Shown in pieces: positions 9,321 through 18,245 of a stretch of DNA of 64,000 nt. Both the position numbers and the translations under genes were made by a program. A model generated the notes under the pieces. The model made no database searches, was not told the DNA's origin, and saw nothing but the letters and a program-made list of their open reading frames with translations. The stretch's first letter is position 1. Every line of letters begins with the position of its first letter. Source of the stretch: CAYQXJ01 sp964421565 (GTDB lineage Bacteria > Planctomycetota > Brocadiia > SM23-32); the NCBI GenBank assembly GCA_964421565.1, contig CAYQXJ010000014.1:24243-88242 (forward strand). Direction: 5' to 3'.

Positions 9321-11399
9321 ATGGACCTGCACAATCTGAGAAACATCGGCATCGCCGCCCACATCGACGCGGGCAAAACCACCGTCACCGAGCGCATACT
9401 CTACTACGCCGGCCGGCTCCACCGCATGGGCAGCGTCGATGAGGGCACCGCCACCATGGACTGGAAGCCGCAGGAGCAGGAACGCGGCATCACCATCGTC
9501 TCCGCCGCCACGGCCTGCGATTGGAAGACCCCCCAGGACGGCAACGCCGCCCCCCGGAGCAACCCCTACCACATCAACATAATCGACACCCCCGGCCACG
9601 TGGATTTCACTGTCGAGGTCGAGCGCTGCATGCGCGTGCTGGACGGCGTGGTGGTGGTCTTCTGCGGCGTAGGGGGCGTGCAGGCCCAGAGCGAGACCGT
9701 CTGGCACCAGGCCGAACGCTACAACGTGCCCCGTATCTGCTTTGTGAACAAGCTCGACCGGCTCGGCAGCGACTTCATGCGCGTCGTGCGGGAGATGCGG
9801 GAGCGCCTCGGCGCCAACGCCGTGCCCGTGCAACTGCCCCTCGGCTCCGACGCGGACCACGTCGGAGTGCTGGACCTTATCCGACGCGAGGCAGTCGTCT
9901 ATGAGGATGAGTCGCTCGGGGCCAGGTACACCGTCACGGAAGTGCCGGAGGAACACCGGCAAGACGTCGAGGACGCCCGCGAGCGCCTTGTCGAGGCCGT
10001 CTGCGAAGAAGTCGACTGGATGGCGGACAAGTTCCTCGCCGAAGAGCCGATCACCGAGCGGGACATCATCCGCGGCATCCGCGAGGCGTGCATCGCCAAC
10101 CGGCTCCACCCCGTCCTCTGCGGCGCCGCGCTGCGCAACCGGGGCGTGCAGCAACTGATGGACGCCATATGCGACTACCTGCCCAGCCCGCTCGAACTGC
10201 CCGCCGTGGTCGGGCACGAGCCGCAATCCGGCGACCTGGTGGAGCGCCACCCCGACCCGGAAGAACCGCTCAGCGCCATGGCGTTCAAGCTCCAGGCGGA
10301 GAAGCACGCCGACCTCTGCTACATACGCGTCTACAGCGGCGAGCTGCGGGAGCGGTCCCGCGTCTACAACGCCAACCAGGACACCATGGAGAACGTGGTC
10401 CAGCTCTACCTGATGCACGCCAACTCGCGCACGCAGGTCGAAAAGGCCGGCCCGGGCGCCATCGTGGCTGCCACGGGGCTGCGCTCCACGGCAACCGGCG
10501 ACACCCTGTGCGACCGGCGCCAACCCGTCGTCTACGAGCGGATGATGATACCGGAGACGGTCATCTCCATGGCGATCGAACCCCGCACACAGGCCGAGAA
10601 GGATAAGCTGAACGAGGCGCTGGATCGCCTGGGCCAGGAGGACCCCACCTTCCGCCAGCACATGGACAGCCAGACAGGCCAGTTGCTCATCAGCGGCATG
10701 GGCGAACTGCACCTGGATATCATCCGCGACCGCCTGCTGCGCGAGTTCAACGTGGACGCGCGCATAGGCGAACCGCGCGTCAGCTACCGTGAGGGGCTGG
10801 AGGAAGCAGTCACCGTGAAGCAGACCTTCGAGAAGGAGCTGGAAGGTCGCCGCCAGTTCGCCCGGGTGGTGGTGCGGTTCGAGCCCGCCGACTGCGGATC
10901 GCAGCTCGAGTTCCGCAACGAGTGCCCGAAGGAGAAGCTCTCCCGTCAGTTCGCCCACGCGGTCGAGCAGTCCCTCACTCAGTCGTCCTCCGGCATGCTC
11001 TACGGCTTCCCGCTGATCAACGTGCGGGCCACGTTGCTGGACGCGGTGGCCCACCCCGTCGACTCCACCGAGCTGGCCTTCGAAGCAGCCGCCAGCATGG
11101 CCCAACGCCGCGCCCTCGAAGAGGGCGGCTGCCGGCTCTACGAGCCCTACATGCGCCTGGAGGTCGTCACGCCCGAGGAGAACATGGGCGACGTGATTAG
11201 CTTCATCAATAGTTGTCGCGGCGTCATTCATGATGTGGTCCAGCGCGAGAAACTGCGCGTCATCCGGGCTCAGGCTCCTCTGGCGGAGCTGTTCGGGTTT
11301 GCCACGAAGCTGCGATCGCTGACCCAGGGGCGGGGCACCTACAGTATGGAACCGCTCGAGTACCGCCCCGCGCGCACGGACACGCTTGACTTCGCTTAG
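9321..11399 (+). CDS. fusA: Elongation factor G (translational GTPase)
   Basis: Ribosomal translocase, 692 residues. GTPase motifs are AHIDAGKTT (13-21), ERGITI, DTPGH (89-93) and NKLD (143-146). Domain IV has the tip His in AHPVDSTELAF, and the C-terminal domain shows the family pattern EPYMRLEVVTPEENMGDV. A short insertion (residues about 70-80, rich in Pro, Asn and Gly) sits before the G3 motif. The usual RRRG turn in domain V is SCRG. Location after rpsG supports the housekeeping EF-G, but tuf, its usual downstream neighbour, is replaced by an unrelated gene. A lineage-specific second EF-G elsewhere cannot be excluded. Confidence 0.93.
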   Translation: MDLHNLRNIGIAAHIDAGKTTVTERILYYAGRLHRMGSVDEGTATMDWKPQEQERGITIVSAATACDWKTPQDGNAAPRSNPYHINIIDTPGHVDFTVEVERCMRVLDGVVVVFCGVGGVQAQSETVWHQAERYNVPRICFVNKLDRLGSDFMRVVREMRERLGANAVPVQLPLGSDADHVGVLDLIRREAVVYEDESLGARYTVTEVPEEHRQDVEDARERLVEAVCEEVDWMADKFLAEEPITERDIIRGIREACIANRLHPVLCGAALRNRGVQQLMDAICDYLPSPLELPAVVGHEPQSGDLVERHPDPEEPLSAMAFKLQAEKHADLCYIRVYSGELRERSRVYNANQDTMENVVQLYLMHANSRTQVEKAGPGAIVAATGLRSTATGDTLCDRRQPVVYERMMIPETVISMAIEPRTQAEKDKLNEALDRLGQEDPTFRQHMDSQTGQLLISGMGELHLDIIRDRLLREFNVDARIGEPRVSYREGLEEAVTVKQTFEKELEGRRQFARVVVRFEPADCGSQLEFRNECPKEKLSRQFAHAVEQSLTQSSSGMLYGFPLINVRATLLDAVAHPVDSTELAFEAAASMAQRRALEEGGCRLYEPYMRLEVVTPEENMGDVISFINSCRGVIHDVVQREKLRVIRAQAPLAELFGFATKLRSLTQGRGTYSMEPLEYRPARTDTLDFA

Positions 11400-11466
11400 G
11401 CCCGGGCGTAGCCTGTCGCGTTGCTTTCCATTCGTACCTGGCACTCAGGAGCGCCGGAGGCCCCCC

Positions 11467-13311
11467 ATGAACCGCAGCACGTACCGCGTCACCTTTCAGC
11501 CCGAAGGGCGTAGTGTCTTCGTCCTCGGCGGCACCGCACTCGTGGAGGCCGCCGGCCAGGCCGGCATCATCCTCAACCAGCCGTGCGGTGGGGAGGGCGT
11601 CTGTGGCAAGTGCCGCGTCGAGGTGCTGGAGAATGCGCCGGCGCCCACCGCCGCCGACCGCCGCCACATCAGCGAGGAGCAACTGGCCGAAGGCTGGCGG
11701 CTGGCCTGCCGGCTTTGCGTTGAGAGCGACATGGTCGTCACCGTGCCGCAGGAGACGCGTTTCTTCGAGCAGATGGTGCTCACCGAAGGCGAGGGCCGCC
11801 GTTACCCCTTTGCTCCATACCTGCGCAAACGTTTCGTCACTGTGCCGCAGGCGACCGTCGAGGATCAGCGCAGCCATCTGGACCGACTGAAGGCCGTCCT
11901 CCACGAGAACGGCCTTCGCGTTGAGCTGCCCCTGGTACGGCGTCTCGGGGCCATGATCGGCGACGGCGAGCGCGCACTGACCGTCGTGACCGAGGGCGAC
12001 GAGATTCAATGGCTCGAAGACGGCGACACGACGGACGAGCTTTTCGGCGTCGCCTTCGATATCGGCACCACAACGCTCGCCGGCAGCCTGCTGGACCTCA
12101 CGGACAGCAGCCACGCCGGCGTGCGCGCCGTGGCCAGCCGCACCAACCCCCAGATACACTTCGGCGACGACGTGGTCAGCCGCATCAGCTACATTGGGAA
12201 GAACGCCGACGGGCTGGCCAGGCTGCGCCGTCGACTGCTGACGGCGCTGAATGAGATCATCCTTGAGCTCTGCGCCTCAGCGGGTATTGAGCCGGAGGGC
12301 ATCTACGAAGCGACAGCGGTCGGCAACACCACCATGTCGCACATATTCCTGGATGTCGATCCGAGCTGCATCGGGCGCTCGCCGTACGTGACGGTGTTGC
12401 GCGAGGCGGTGGACGTGAAGGCCCGCGATGTGGGCATCGAGATCAACCGGAACGCGAATCTGCACGTGTTGCCGAATATCGCGGGCTTCGTCGGCAGCGA
12501 CACGGTGGCCCTTGTGCTGGCGAGTGGCATGTCGAGCGATGAGCCGATCCAGCTTGGCATCGACATTGGCACGAACGGAGAGGTAGTCATCGGCAACCGG
12601 GACCGGCTGATCGCCTGCTCCTGTGCCGCCGGGCCCGCCCTGGAAGGCGCGCGCATCCGCTACGGCATGCGGGCGACCGAAGGAGCCATCAGCAAGGTGG
12701 TCATCAACGACGGCATCGAGGTCGGCGTCATCGGCGGCGGGCGTGCGGGAGGCATCTGCGGCAGTGGCCTTGTCGACGCCGTTGCCGAACTGCTCAACGC
12801 CGGCGTGATCGACGGCGGCGGCCGCATCCTGACCGGGGGTGCGTTGCCGGAGGGGCTGCCCGTGGGCGTGCGCGAGGCGGTCGTCGAGTTCGAGGACCAG
12901 CCGGCCGTGGCCCTGGTTGCTGCGGGCGAGAGCAAGATCGGCGGACCGATCCTGCTCACGCAGCGCGACATACGCGAAGTGCAGCTTGCCAAGGGTGCCA
13001 TTCAGGCGGGGGTGATGGTGCTGGCCGAGGAGTTCGGCGTCGAGCTGCGCGACATATCGCGCGTGCTGGTGGCGGGCGGCTTCGGCAACTTCATTCGGCG
13101 CTCCAACGCGAAGCGCATCGGCCTGTTGCCCGACGTGCACAGCGATCGCATCGAGTATATCGGCAACGCCGCACTGACGGGGGCGAAGATCGCACTGGCC
13201 TGCCGCCAGTGCCGAGAGGAAGCGGAGAGCATCAGCCGTCGCACGCAGTATGTAGAGCTGGCCAATCGCCCGGACTTCCAGATGCACTTCATGGAAGCGA
13301 TGACGTTCTGA
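11467..13311 (+). CDS. RACo-type corrinoid protein reductive activator (2Fe-2S ferredoxin + ASKHA domain)
   Basis: 614-residue protein with an N-terminal 2Fe-2S ferredoxin domain (C40, C46, C49, C81; context PCGGEGVCGKC) and a long C-terminal ATPase-like region containing DIGTT (198-202) and IDIGTNGE (about 364-371) motifs. This architecture belongs to the RACo/RamA-like reductive activators (DUF4445 family), which reduce inactive Co(II) corrinoid proteins back to Co(I) during methyl transfer. ATG 11467 follows ggagg; the open frame extends upstream into fusA without similarity. No corrinoid protein is adjacent, but a URO-D-family protein of the kind found in methyltransferase systems lies at 19.3-20.3 kb. 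The exact partner is unknown. Confidence 0.85.
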   Translation: MNRSTYRVTFQPEGRSVFVLGGTALVEAAGQAGIILNQPCGGEGVCGKCRVEVLENAPAPTAADRRHISEEQLAEGWRLACRLCVESDMVVTVPQETRFFEQMVLTEGEGRRYPFAPYLRKRFVTVPQATVEDQRSHLDRLKAVLHENGLRVELPLVRRLGAMIGDGERALTVVTEGDEIQWLEDGDTTDELFGVAFDIGTTTLAGSLLDLTDSSHAGVRAVASRTNPQIHFGDDVVSRISYIGKNADGLARLRRRLLTALNEIILELCASAGIEPEGIYEATAVGNTTMSHIFLDVDPSCIGRSPYVTVLREAVDVKARDVGIEINRNANLHVLPNIAGFVGSDTVALVLASGMSSDEPIQLGIDIGTNGEVVIGNRDRLIACSCAAGPALEGARIRYGMRATEGAISKVVINDGIEVGVIGGGRAGGICGSGLVDAVAELLNAGVIDGGGRILTGGALPEGLPVGVREAVVEFEDQPAVALVAAGESKIGGPILLTQRDIREVQLAKGAIQAGVMVLAEEFGVELRDISRVLVAGGFGNFIRRSNAKRIGLLPDVHSDRIEYIGNAALTGAKIALACRQCREEAESISRRTQYVELANRPDFQMHFMEAMTF

Positions 13312-13326
13312 ACCCGTACATAACGA

Positions 13327-13349
13327 GGGCGGACCGCGACGGTCCGCCC
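13327..13349. terminator. Hairpin between convergent genes
   Basis: A 9-bp perfect stem (gggcggacc / ggtccgccc, loop gcgac) lies in the 72-bp gap between the convergent RACo gene and the short minus-strand gene at 13384. It fits a bidirectional terminator, although neither side has a clear T-run. Confidence 0.45.
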
Positions 13350-13383
13350 GTGAAGCGCACACGTGACGCTGCCCTGGCGCCGG

Positions 13384-13728
13384 TCATTCGACGCGGATGG
13401 AGACCGATTTCTTCTCTTCGGTGATGTTGACCAGTTCGCCGGTGGCGCCCTCCTCGATCATCTCGACGATGAGCTCGGGGTCGATGCGGCCCAGCTTGCC
13501 CTCGGGTACCATCCGCAGGCCGGCTTCGGCCAGGGCGATGGGGATACGCAGGTTGATGTAGGACTCCTCCCCCGTTCCCTCGATCACGGCGTTATGGTCG
13601 ACGACGCAGATACACAGGTATCTTCTTTCGGCCACGGGTGTTGCTCTCCTCTCTCTGCGGGATGGCTTCTCCGGCTCGGGTTCCGACGGTCCCGACACCT
13701 CGAACGTCTCAAGCCCTTCGTCGCTCAT
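13384..13728 (-). CDS. Small protein with a YvlB/LiaX-type C-terminal domain, unknown function
   Basis: 114 residues. The first ~38 residues are charged and low complexity; the rest (YINLRIPIALAEAGLRM ... IDPELIVEMIEEGATGELVNI ... SVSIRVE) resembles the short domain found at the C-terminus of some SHOCT-like/DUF4097 (YvlB, LiaX) envelope-stress proteins, where it follows a beta-helical adhesin. Here it stands alone, with no signal peptide or membrane segment. The start has a ggaggg site 6 bases upstream. The family link is by pattern only; a role in envelope sensing would be a guess. Confidence 0.6.
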   Translation of the reverse strand: MSDEGLETFEVSGPSEPEPEKPSRRERRATPVAERRYLCICVVDHNAVIEGTGEESYINLRIPIALAEAGLRMVPEGKLGRIDPELIVEMIEEGATGELVNITEEKKSVSIRVE

Positions 13729-13895
13729 GGTCTCCCTCCAGCTTACCTGCCGCTCTCGGCGGCCTGGGGTTGCGCGCTACGGTTCACGGAATCTTTATAG
13801 CCGAATACGGCGGGCTGTCAACCAAAAGCGTTGAAGATGCCGCCACTGACCACGTAGAATCCCTGTGCAGCGCCTCACTCAACGGTGAACCGCAC

Positions 13896-14678
13896 ATGGC
13901 AGACCGAACGGATGACCGCACACCTCGCAAGCGCCGCGCCAACGGGGGCTACCTGTATGCCAAGCGCAGCATTCGAGACGATTTCGAACTGTTAGACGCC
14001 AGCCGCCAGCGCCCTGACTTCACCCGCACGGACACCTGGCGCGTTTTCCGCATCATGAGCGAGTTCGTGGAAGGTTTCGAGCAACTGGCTGGCGTTGGCC
14101 CGGCAGTGAGCATCTTCGGCAGTGCGCGCGCTTTAGAGCAGGACAACTACTATGAGGCCGCACGCCAGACGGCCCGCCTGCTGGCGCAGAAGGACATATG
14201 CGTCATCACCGGCGGCGGGCCGGGACTGATGGAAGCCGCCAACCGCGGGGCGAAGGAGGGAGGCGGCCATTCTGTGGGGCTCAACATCGAGCTGCCGCAC
14301 GAGCAGGCGCCGAATGCCTACCTGGACACGATGCTCGAGTTCCACTACTTCTTCGTCCGCAAGGTCATGTTCCTGAAGTACTCCGTCGGGTTCATCCTCT
14401 TCCCCGGTGGATACGGCACCATGGACGAGCTGTTCGAGTCCCTCACCCTGGTGCAGACCGGCAGGAACCGCAACTTCGGCGTCGTCCTTTACGGCAGCGA
14501 CTACTGGCGGGGCCTCGTCGACTGGCTGATGGAGCCGATGCTCGCCCGCGGCTACATCTCGCCCGAAGATCGCGACCTTTTTGAGATAACTGACGAGCCG
14601 GCGCGGGCGGTCGAACGGATTGTCGAGCAGCTACACGCTGTTGCCGCAGAGGTCGCAAGCCGGCAGGCGGACTCGTAG
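13896..14678 (+). CDS. LOG-family (TIGR00730-like) Rossmann-fold nucleotide hydrolase
   Basis: 260 residues. The core has the family motif PGGYGTMDE at 170-178 and the upstream CVITGGGPGLMEAANRGAKEGGG-type nucleotide loop, with the conserved Arg in FFVRK. LOG proteins cleave ribose 5'-monophosphate from nucleotides; in plants and some bacteria this activates cytokinins, and related bacterial proteins act as nucleotide nucleosidases. About 75 N-terminal residues (basic KRRANGGY, then helical) precede the fold, as in longer bacterial versions. ATG 13896 is preferred over upstream in-frame starts, which give non-conserved sequence. The next gene follows after about 50 bp. Confidence 0.85.
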   Translation: MADRTDDRTPRKRRANGGYLYAKRSIRDDFELLDASRQRPDFTRTDTWRVFRIMSEFVEGFEQLAGVGPAVSIFGSARALEQDNYYEAARQTARLLAQKDICVITGGGPGLMEAANRGAKEGGGHSVGLNIELPHEQAPNAYLDTMLEFHYFFVRKVMFLKYSVGFILFPGGYGTMDELFESLTLVQTGRNRNFGVVLYGSDYWRGLVDWLMEPMLARGYISPEDRDLFEITDEPARAVERIVEQLHAVAAEVASRQADS

Positions 14679-14729
14679 AGCATGCGAGCCGGCTCCGGGC
14701 GGCGACGACTCACGGCAGGAGGGCCTGGA

Positions 14730-15593
14730 ATGCAGTTCGGGCTCAACCTGATGCTCTTCGGCGACACGGTTACCGACGAGGTGATGAAGCGCCTGGATCT
14801 CGTGCGTCAGGCCGGCTATGACGGTGTGGAGGTGCCCGTCTTTGCCCCCGAGGCGCTCGACGCCGAGGGGGTGCGGCGCGCCGCCGAGAGCCGGGGGCTG
14901 GCCCTGACCGCCTCCGGCGCCCTGCCGCCCGGCAGCAGCCTGTGCGGGGGGCGGGCAGGCGCGCGTGCGCTGGCGGAACAGTACGTCCGCGGTGCGCTCC
15001 ACGCCTGCGCCCGCATGGGGGCTACGGTCTTCTGCGGTCCGCTTTACAAGCCCGTCGGCGAGACCGGCGGAGCGCTGACGCCCGCGCAACAACGCGAACA
15101 GGCCGGAGCGGCCCTCCGGCCCCTGGCCGCACAGGCCGCTCAGCTCGGAGTCAAGCTCGCCGTCGAGCCGCTCAACCGGTTCGAGACCGACGTGTTGAAC
15201 ACCGTCGCCGACGCCGTTGAGCTTGCGCGCTCTGTTGGCAGCCCCGGTCTGGGCTTGCTGCTCGACACCTTCCACATGCACATCGAGGAGAAGGACTCAG
15301 CCTCCGCCATCGGGGATGCCGCTGAGGCCGGTCTGCTGGCCCACTTTCACGCAAGCGAAAACGATCGGGGCGTGCCCGGCACGGGGCAGGTGGACTGGGA
15401 GGGCGTGGCCAGTGCGCTGTGGGCCTGTCAATACGAAGGCTGGGTCGTGCTGGAGACCTTCAACCAGCAGAACGAGGCCATCCGCCGGGCCGTCTCCTGC
15501 TGGCGGCCGTTCTATCCTGACGAGGCCCAGTACCTGCGCGATGGCCTGTGTTTCGCGAAATCTACCTTCCGCCCCAACCACAACACCGGATGA
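14730..15593 (+). CDS. Sugar phosphate isomerase/epimerase, xylose-isomerase-like TIM barrel
   Basis: 287 residues of the AP_endonuc_2/xylose-isomerase-like superfamily, most like D-tagatose 3-epimerase/IolI-type enzymes. Metal-binding and catalytic positions are visible: an acidic residue in KLAVEPLNRFETD, D/H in LLLDTFHMHIEE, H in LAHFHASENDRGVPGTGQVDW, and E in VVLETFN. The start at 14730 has aggaggg 6 bases upstream and yields MQFGLNLMLF; the open frame upstream (from 14682) lacks similarity. Substrate cannot be read from sequence; ketose or inosose epimerisation are the common activities. No signal peptide, so cytoplasmic. Confidence 0.85.
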   Translation: MQFGLNLMLFGDTVTDEVMKRLDLVRQAGYDGVEVPVFAPEALDAEGVRRAAESRGLALTASGALPPGSSLCGGRAGARALAEQYVRGALHACARMGATVFCGPLYKPVGETGGALTPAQQREQAGAALRPLAAQAAQLGVKLAVEPLNRFETDVLNTVADAVELARSVGSPGLGLLLDTFHMHIEEKDSASAIGDAAEAGLLAHFHASENDRGVPGTGQVDWEGVASALWACQYEGWVVLETFNQQNEAIRRAVSCWRPFYPDEAQYLRDGLCFAKSTFRPNHNTG

Positions 15594-15735
15594 CGCGACG
15601 GCGGACTGGCGAGCGGCGCGTGCACAAAGTATAATGTTGAGGCAATGGGCTCTGTCCCGGGCGGCAGCCTGGCGAGGCGTATCGACAGACCACGGCGACG
15701 CGCACGCTTCGCTGAGGATTGACACAGGAGGCGCC

Positions 15736-16230
15736 ATGCTCTTCCTGGTGTATCTGCCGAAGGGAAACGTTACCTCTTTCTCGCTCGCAGACGGCGAGGA
15801 TGTGCTGCTGGGCCGGGACCCCGACCGTTGCGACATCAGCGTGATGGAGCCCTCCCTCTCGCGCGTGCACTGCAAGTTCACCGGCACCGGCTCCAGGGCG
15901 TGGCTGGAGGACCTGGGCAGCACGAACGGAACATTCGTCAACGACGAGCGCGTCGACATCGCGCTCGTGCAAAGCGGCGACACGATTCGCCTGGGCGAAT
16001 GTCGCGTCGACGTGGCCATAGCCGGCACGGAGGGCAGACAGGCCGAGACCGTTCGGCTCGGCCCTGCCGGAGCCCACGACCGCACCGTTGTCAGTTGGTC
16101 CGGTCAGGCGGGTGACCAGGTGGCGGAGCAAGAAGCTGACGACGAACAGCGCGAAGGCGACAGTCGGCCCGGCGCCGCCAGCCCCAAACCGCGCTTCCCC
16201 TTCCTGCGCCACCACCGGCCCGGCTTCTGA
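15736..16230 (+). CDS. FHA-domain protein
   Basis: 164 residues, start ATG 15736 after aggagg. Residues ~20-95 form a forkhead-associated domain with the three hallmark patches LLGRDPDRCDI, SRVHCKF and GSTNGTFVN, which bind phosphothreonine peptides. The C-terminal ~60 residues are acidic then basic, low complexity and probably disordered, ending in PRFPFLRHHRPGF. No kinase or phosphatase gene is adjacent, so its phosphoprotein partner is not visible here. Confidence 0.85.
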   Translation: MLFLVYLPKGNVTSFSLADGEDVLLGRDPDRCDISVMEPSLSRVHCKFTGTGSRAWLEDLGSTNGTFVNDERVDIALVQSGDTIRLGECRVDVAIAGTEGRQAETVRLGPAGAHDRTVVSWSGQAGDQVAEQEADDEQREGDSRPGAASPKPRFPFLRHHRPGF

Positions 16231-16237
16231 GCCGATT

Positions 16238-16262
16238 CGCCGGCGACGTGCACCCGCCGGCG
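16238..16262. terminator. Convergent-gene hairpin
   Basis: Two copies of cgccggcg (16238-16245 and 16255-16262) can pair around a 9-base loop exactly between the FHA gene and the convergent deacetylase-like gene. It lacks a T-run but suits a shared terminator. Confidence 0.4.
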
Positions 16263-16263
16263 C

Positions 16264-17280
16264 TCATCCCGTGAGCCCTTGCAGGAACTGCAGCACGCAG
16301 CGGCCCAGGCCCTCCCGATCGTAGCCACCTTCCTGCACGACAAGGGTGGGCAGGCCGAGCCCGGCCACCATCTGCGCCATGCGTGCGAACCCGTCGGGTT
16401 CGATCTGGAACGTCCCGAGCCGGTCGTCGGCTCCGGTATCGGTGCCGAGGGACACGACCAGTTGGGCCGGTGCGTAATCGCAGATGGACTGCACGGCCCG
16501 TTCGAGCGCTTCCAGGTAAAGGGCCTCGTCGGCGTCGAGGGGCAGCGGCAGGTTCAGGTTGCAGCCCTCGCCCTCGCCGGCTCCGCGCTCATGCGTCCAG
16601 CCCCAGTGGTAGGGATAGGCCAGGTTGGGGTCGGCGTGCAGGGAAGCGTAGAGCACGTCGCCGCGCTCGTAGAGAATGTCCTGCGTGCCGTTGCCGTGGT
16701 GATAGTCGAGGTCGAGGACGGCCGCGCTGCCGCCCGGCGAAAGCCGGTCAGCGGCGAGGGCGGCGTTATTCAGGTAGCAGTAGCCGCCGCAGTAATCGCG
16801 CCCGGCGTGATGGCCGGGCGGACGGCACAGGGAGTATGCGCTCCGCTCGCCGTCCAGCAGCATCTCGGCGCCGGTCAGTGCGCAGGCGGCGGCAGCCCGC
16901 GCCGCCCGCCAGGTTCCGGCGACGATCGGGGTCTCGGAATCGAAGCAGTACCATCCCGAGAGGCGGGACATTTCGCGGGAGCGGCCGCGAACCCGTCGCA
17001 GAGGAAAGACATCGGCGATTACCCCCGAGGTCGGGCGGCGTGCCTCCACCCACGCCGGGTACGCGCCGGCCAGCCAGGCCAGGTAATCGGGGCAGTGAAC
17101 GGCGCCGAGCATGGCATCATCGCAAACGTGGGGCTCCACCACAGCGAAGCCCGCCTCGCGCAGCTTCTTCAGGATGGTCAGCGCCCGCGCCGGCTGCTCG
17201 GCGTACGGCACCTGTCGCCCCCGTGCGAAGCCGTAGGCCGGATCGTGAAGGCGGTGCGCATCGGAGTAGACAGCCTTCAT
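16264..17280 (-). CDS. Acetylpolyamine amidohydrolase-like deacetylase (HDAC family)
   Basis: 338-residue zinc deacetylase of the histone-deacetylase superfamily. Catalytic elements: H157/H158 in PPGHHAG, metal ligands D192 and H194 in LDYHHGNGT, D280 in SLGTDTG, and the transition-state Tyr in EGGY (319). The segment GWYCFDSETPI...GTW matches the loop typical of bacterial acetylpolyamine amidohydrolases (Mycoplana AphA type), which release acetate from acetylated polyamines. Its ATG overlaps the stop of the upstream PfkB kinase by 4 bases (ATGA), so the two are translationally coupled. Substrate remains inferred. Confidence 0.85.
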   Translation of the reverse strand: MKAVYSDAHRLHDPAYGFARGRQVPYAEQPARALTILKKLREAGFAVVEPHVCDDAMLGAVHCPDYLAWLAGAYPAWVEARRPTSGVIADVFPLRRVRGRSREMSRLSGWYCFDSETPIVAGTWRAARAAAACALTGAEMLLDGERSAYSLCRPPGHHAGRDYCGGYCYLNNAALAADRLSPGGSAAVLDLDYHHGNGTQDILYERGDVLYASLHADPNLAYPYHWGWTHERGAGEGEGCNLNLPLPLDADEALYLEALERAVQSICDYAPAQLVVSLGTDTGADDRLGTFQIEPDGFARMAQMVAGLGLPTLVVQEGGYDREGLGRCVLQFLQGLTG

Positions 17281-18212
17281 GCCTGATCTCCAGAAGCAGC
17301 GCTCGTCCCGCGCTCTGCCAGAAAGGCGTCCACTTCCCCGCGCGTGGGTATGCCCGCGCGTCCGCCGAGGGCGCGGCATTTCAGCGCCGCCGCGGCGCTG
17401 GCAAACACCAGGTTGCGCTCCAGGCACAAACCCTCGGCCAGACCATAGCAGAACGCCCCGTGAAACACGTCGCCCGCGCCCGTGGTGTCGATTACGTCCA
17501 CCTCGAACGCCGACAGCCGGCGGAAGCGCTCGCCGTGCAGTGACGCCAGACCCCTGTCGCCGAGCGTCACGCAGACGTGCCGGGGGCCGAGCTGCTGGAT
17601 GCCCTCGCAGGCCTGGCGAGCGTCGTCGGAGATGCTTTGGGCGCAACTTTCTGAGACGATGGCATGGTCGATATAGGGCAGCAACTCGCGGAGCTTCTCG
17701 TTCACAGGGTGTCCGAAATCGGCGACGACGGGCACACCTCGGCGCCGGCACTCGCGGGCCGCGCGCAGCGCGCTGCCGTGATGGTGGCCGTCGATGAGGA
17801 TACAGGCCGCCTGCGCGAGCCGTGCCGGGTCGCCCAGATCGGTCTGATGCAGGTGGCCCCAGCCGACTCCGCCGGTAAACGTGCGCTCGCCCGTCGGCTC
17901 GTCCACGCACGCGATGACGGTGGGGCCCGTCTGACCTTCGATGCGGCGCACCTGGCTGGTGTCGACCCCTTCACGCGCCAGGTCGTCTATGATGCGCTGA
18001 CCGACCAGATCGCTACCGACCGACGCCCATATCTCCGCCCGGCCACCCAGGCGAGCCACCGCCGTCATGGCGGTGCCGACCATGCCCCCGCCCTGGAGCT
18101 GTTGGCTCAGCACCCGGTTCCCGAAGACCGGCTTGCTCATGTCCTCCCACAGCAACACCTGGTCGAGGACGGCGACGCCGATGCCTATGACCTTTTTCGG
18201 CTGGTTCTGCAC
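17277..18212 (-). CDS. PfkB-family carbohydrate kinase
   Basis: 311-residue ribokinase-fold sugar kinase. The N-terminal GGG (41-43) begins the sugar-binding part and the C-terminal DTTGAGDVFHGAF carries the anion hole and catalytic base D248. Substrate class is not determined by the motifs; ribose, fructose derivatives, 2-keto-3-deoxygluconate or nucleosides are all possible. It sits between a glycyl-radical activating enzyme upstream (33 bp gap) and the acetylpolyamine amidohydrolase-like gene downstream (4-bp overlap), forming a minus-strand operon. Confidence 0.88.
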   Translation of the reverse strand: MQNQPKKVIGIGVAVLDQVLLWEDMSKPVFGNRVLSQQLQGGGMVGTAMTAVARLGGRAEIWASVGSDLVGQRIIDDLAREGVDTSQVRRIEGQTGPTVIACVDEPTGERTFTGGVGWGHLHQTDLGDPARLAQAACILIDGHHHGSALRAARECRRRGVPVVADFGHPVNEKLRELLPYIDHAIVSESCAQSISDDARQACEGIQQLGPRHVCVTLGDRGLASLHGERFRRLSAFEVDVIDTTGAGDVFHGAFCYGLAEGLCLERNLVFASAAAALKCRALGGRAGIPTRGEVDAFLAERGTSAASGDQA

Positions 18213-18245
18213 GCGGGGCCTCGTGGTTCCTCGGTCTGGGGCGAG

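Noticed and set aside
13638..13895. N-terminal extension of the LOG-family gene
   Set aside because: The extra ~86 codons overlap the divergent small gene and show no conservation with the family.
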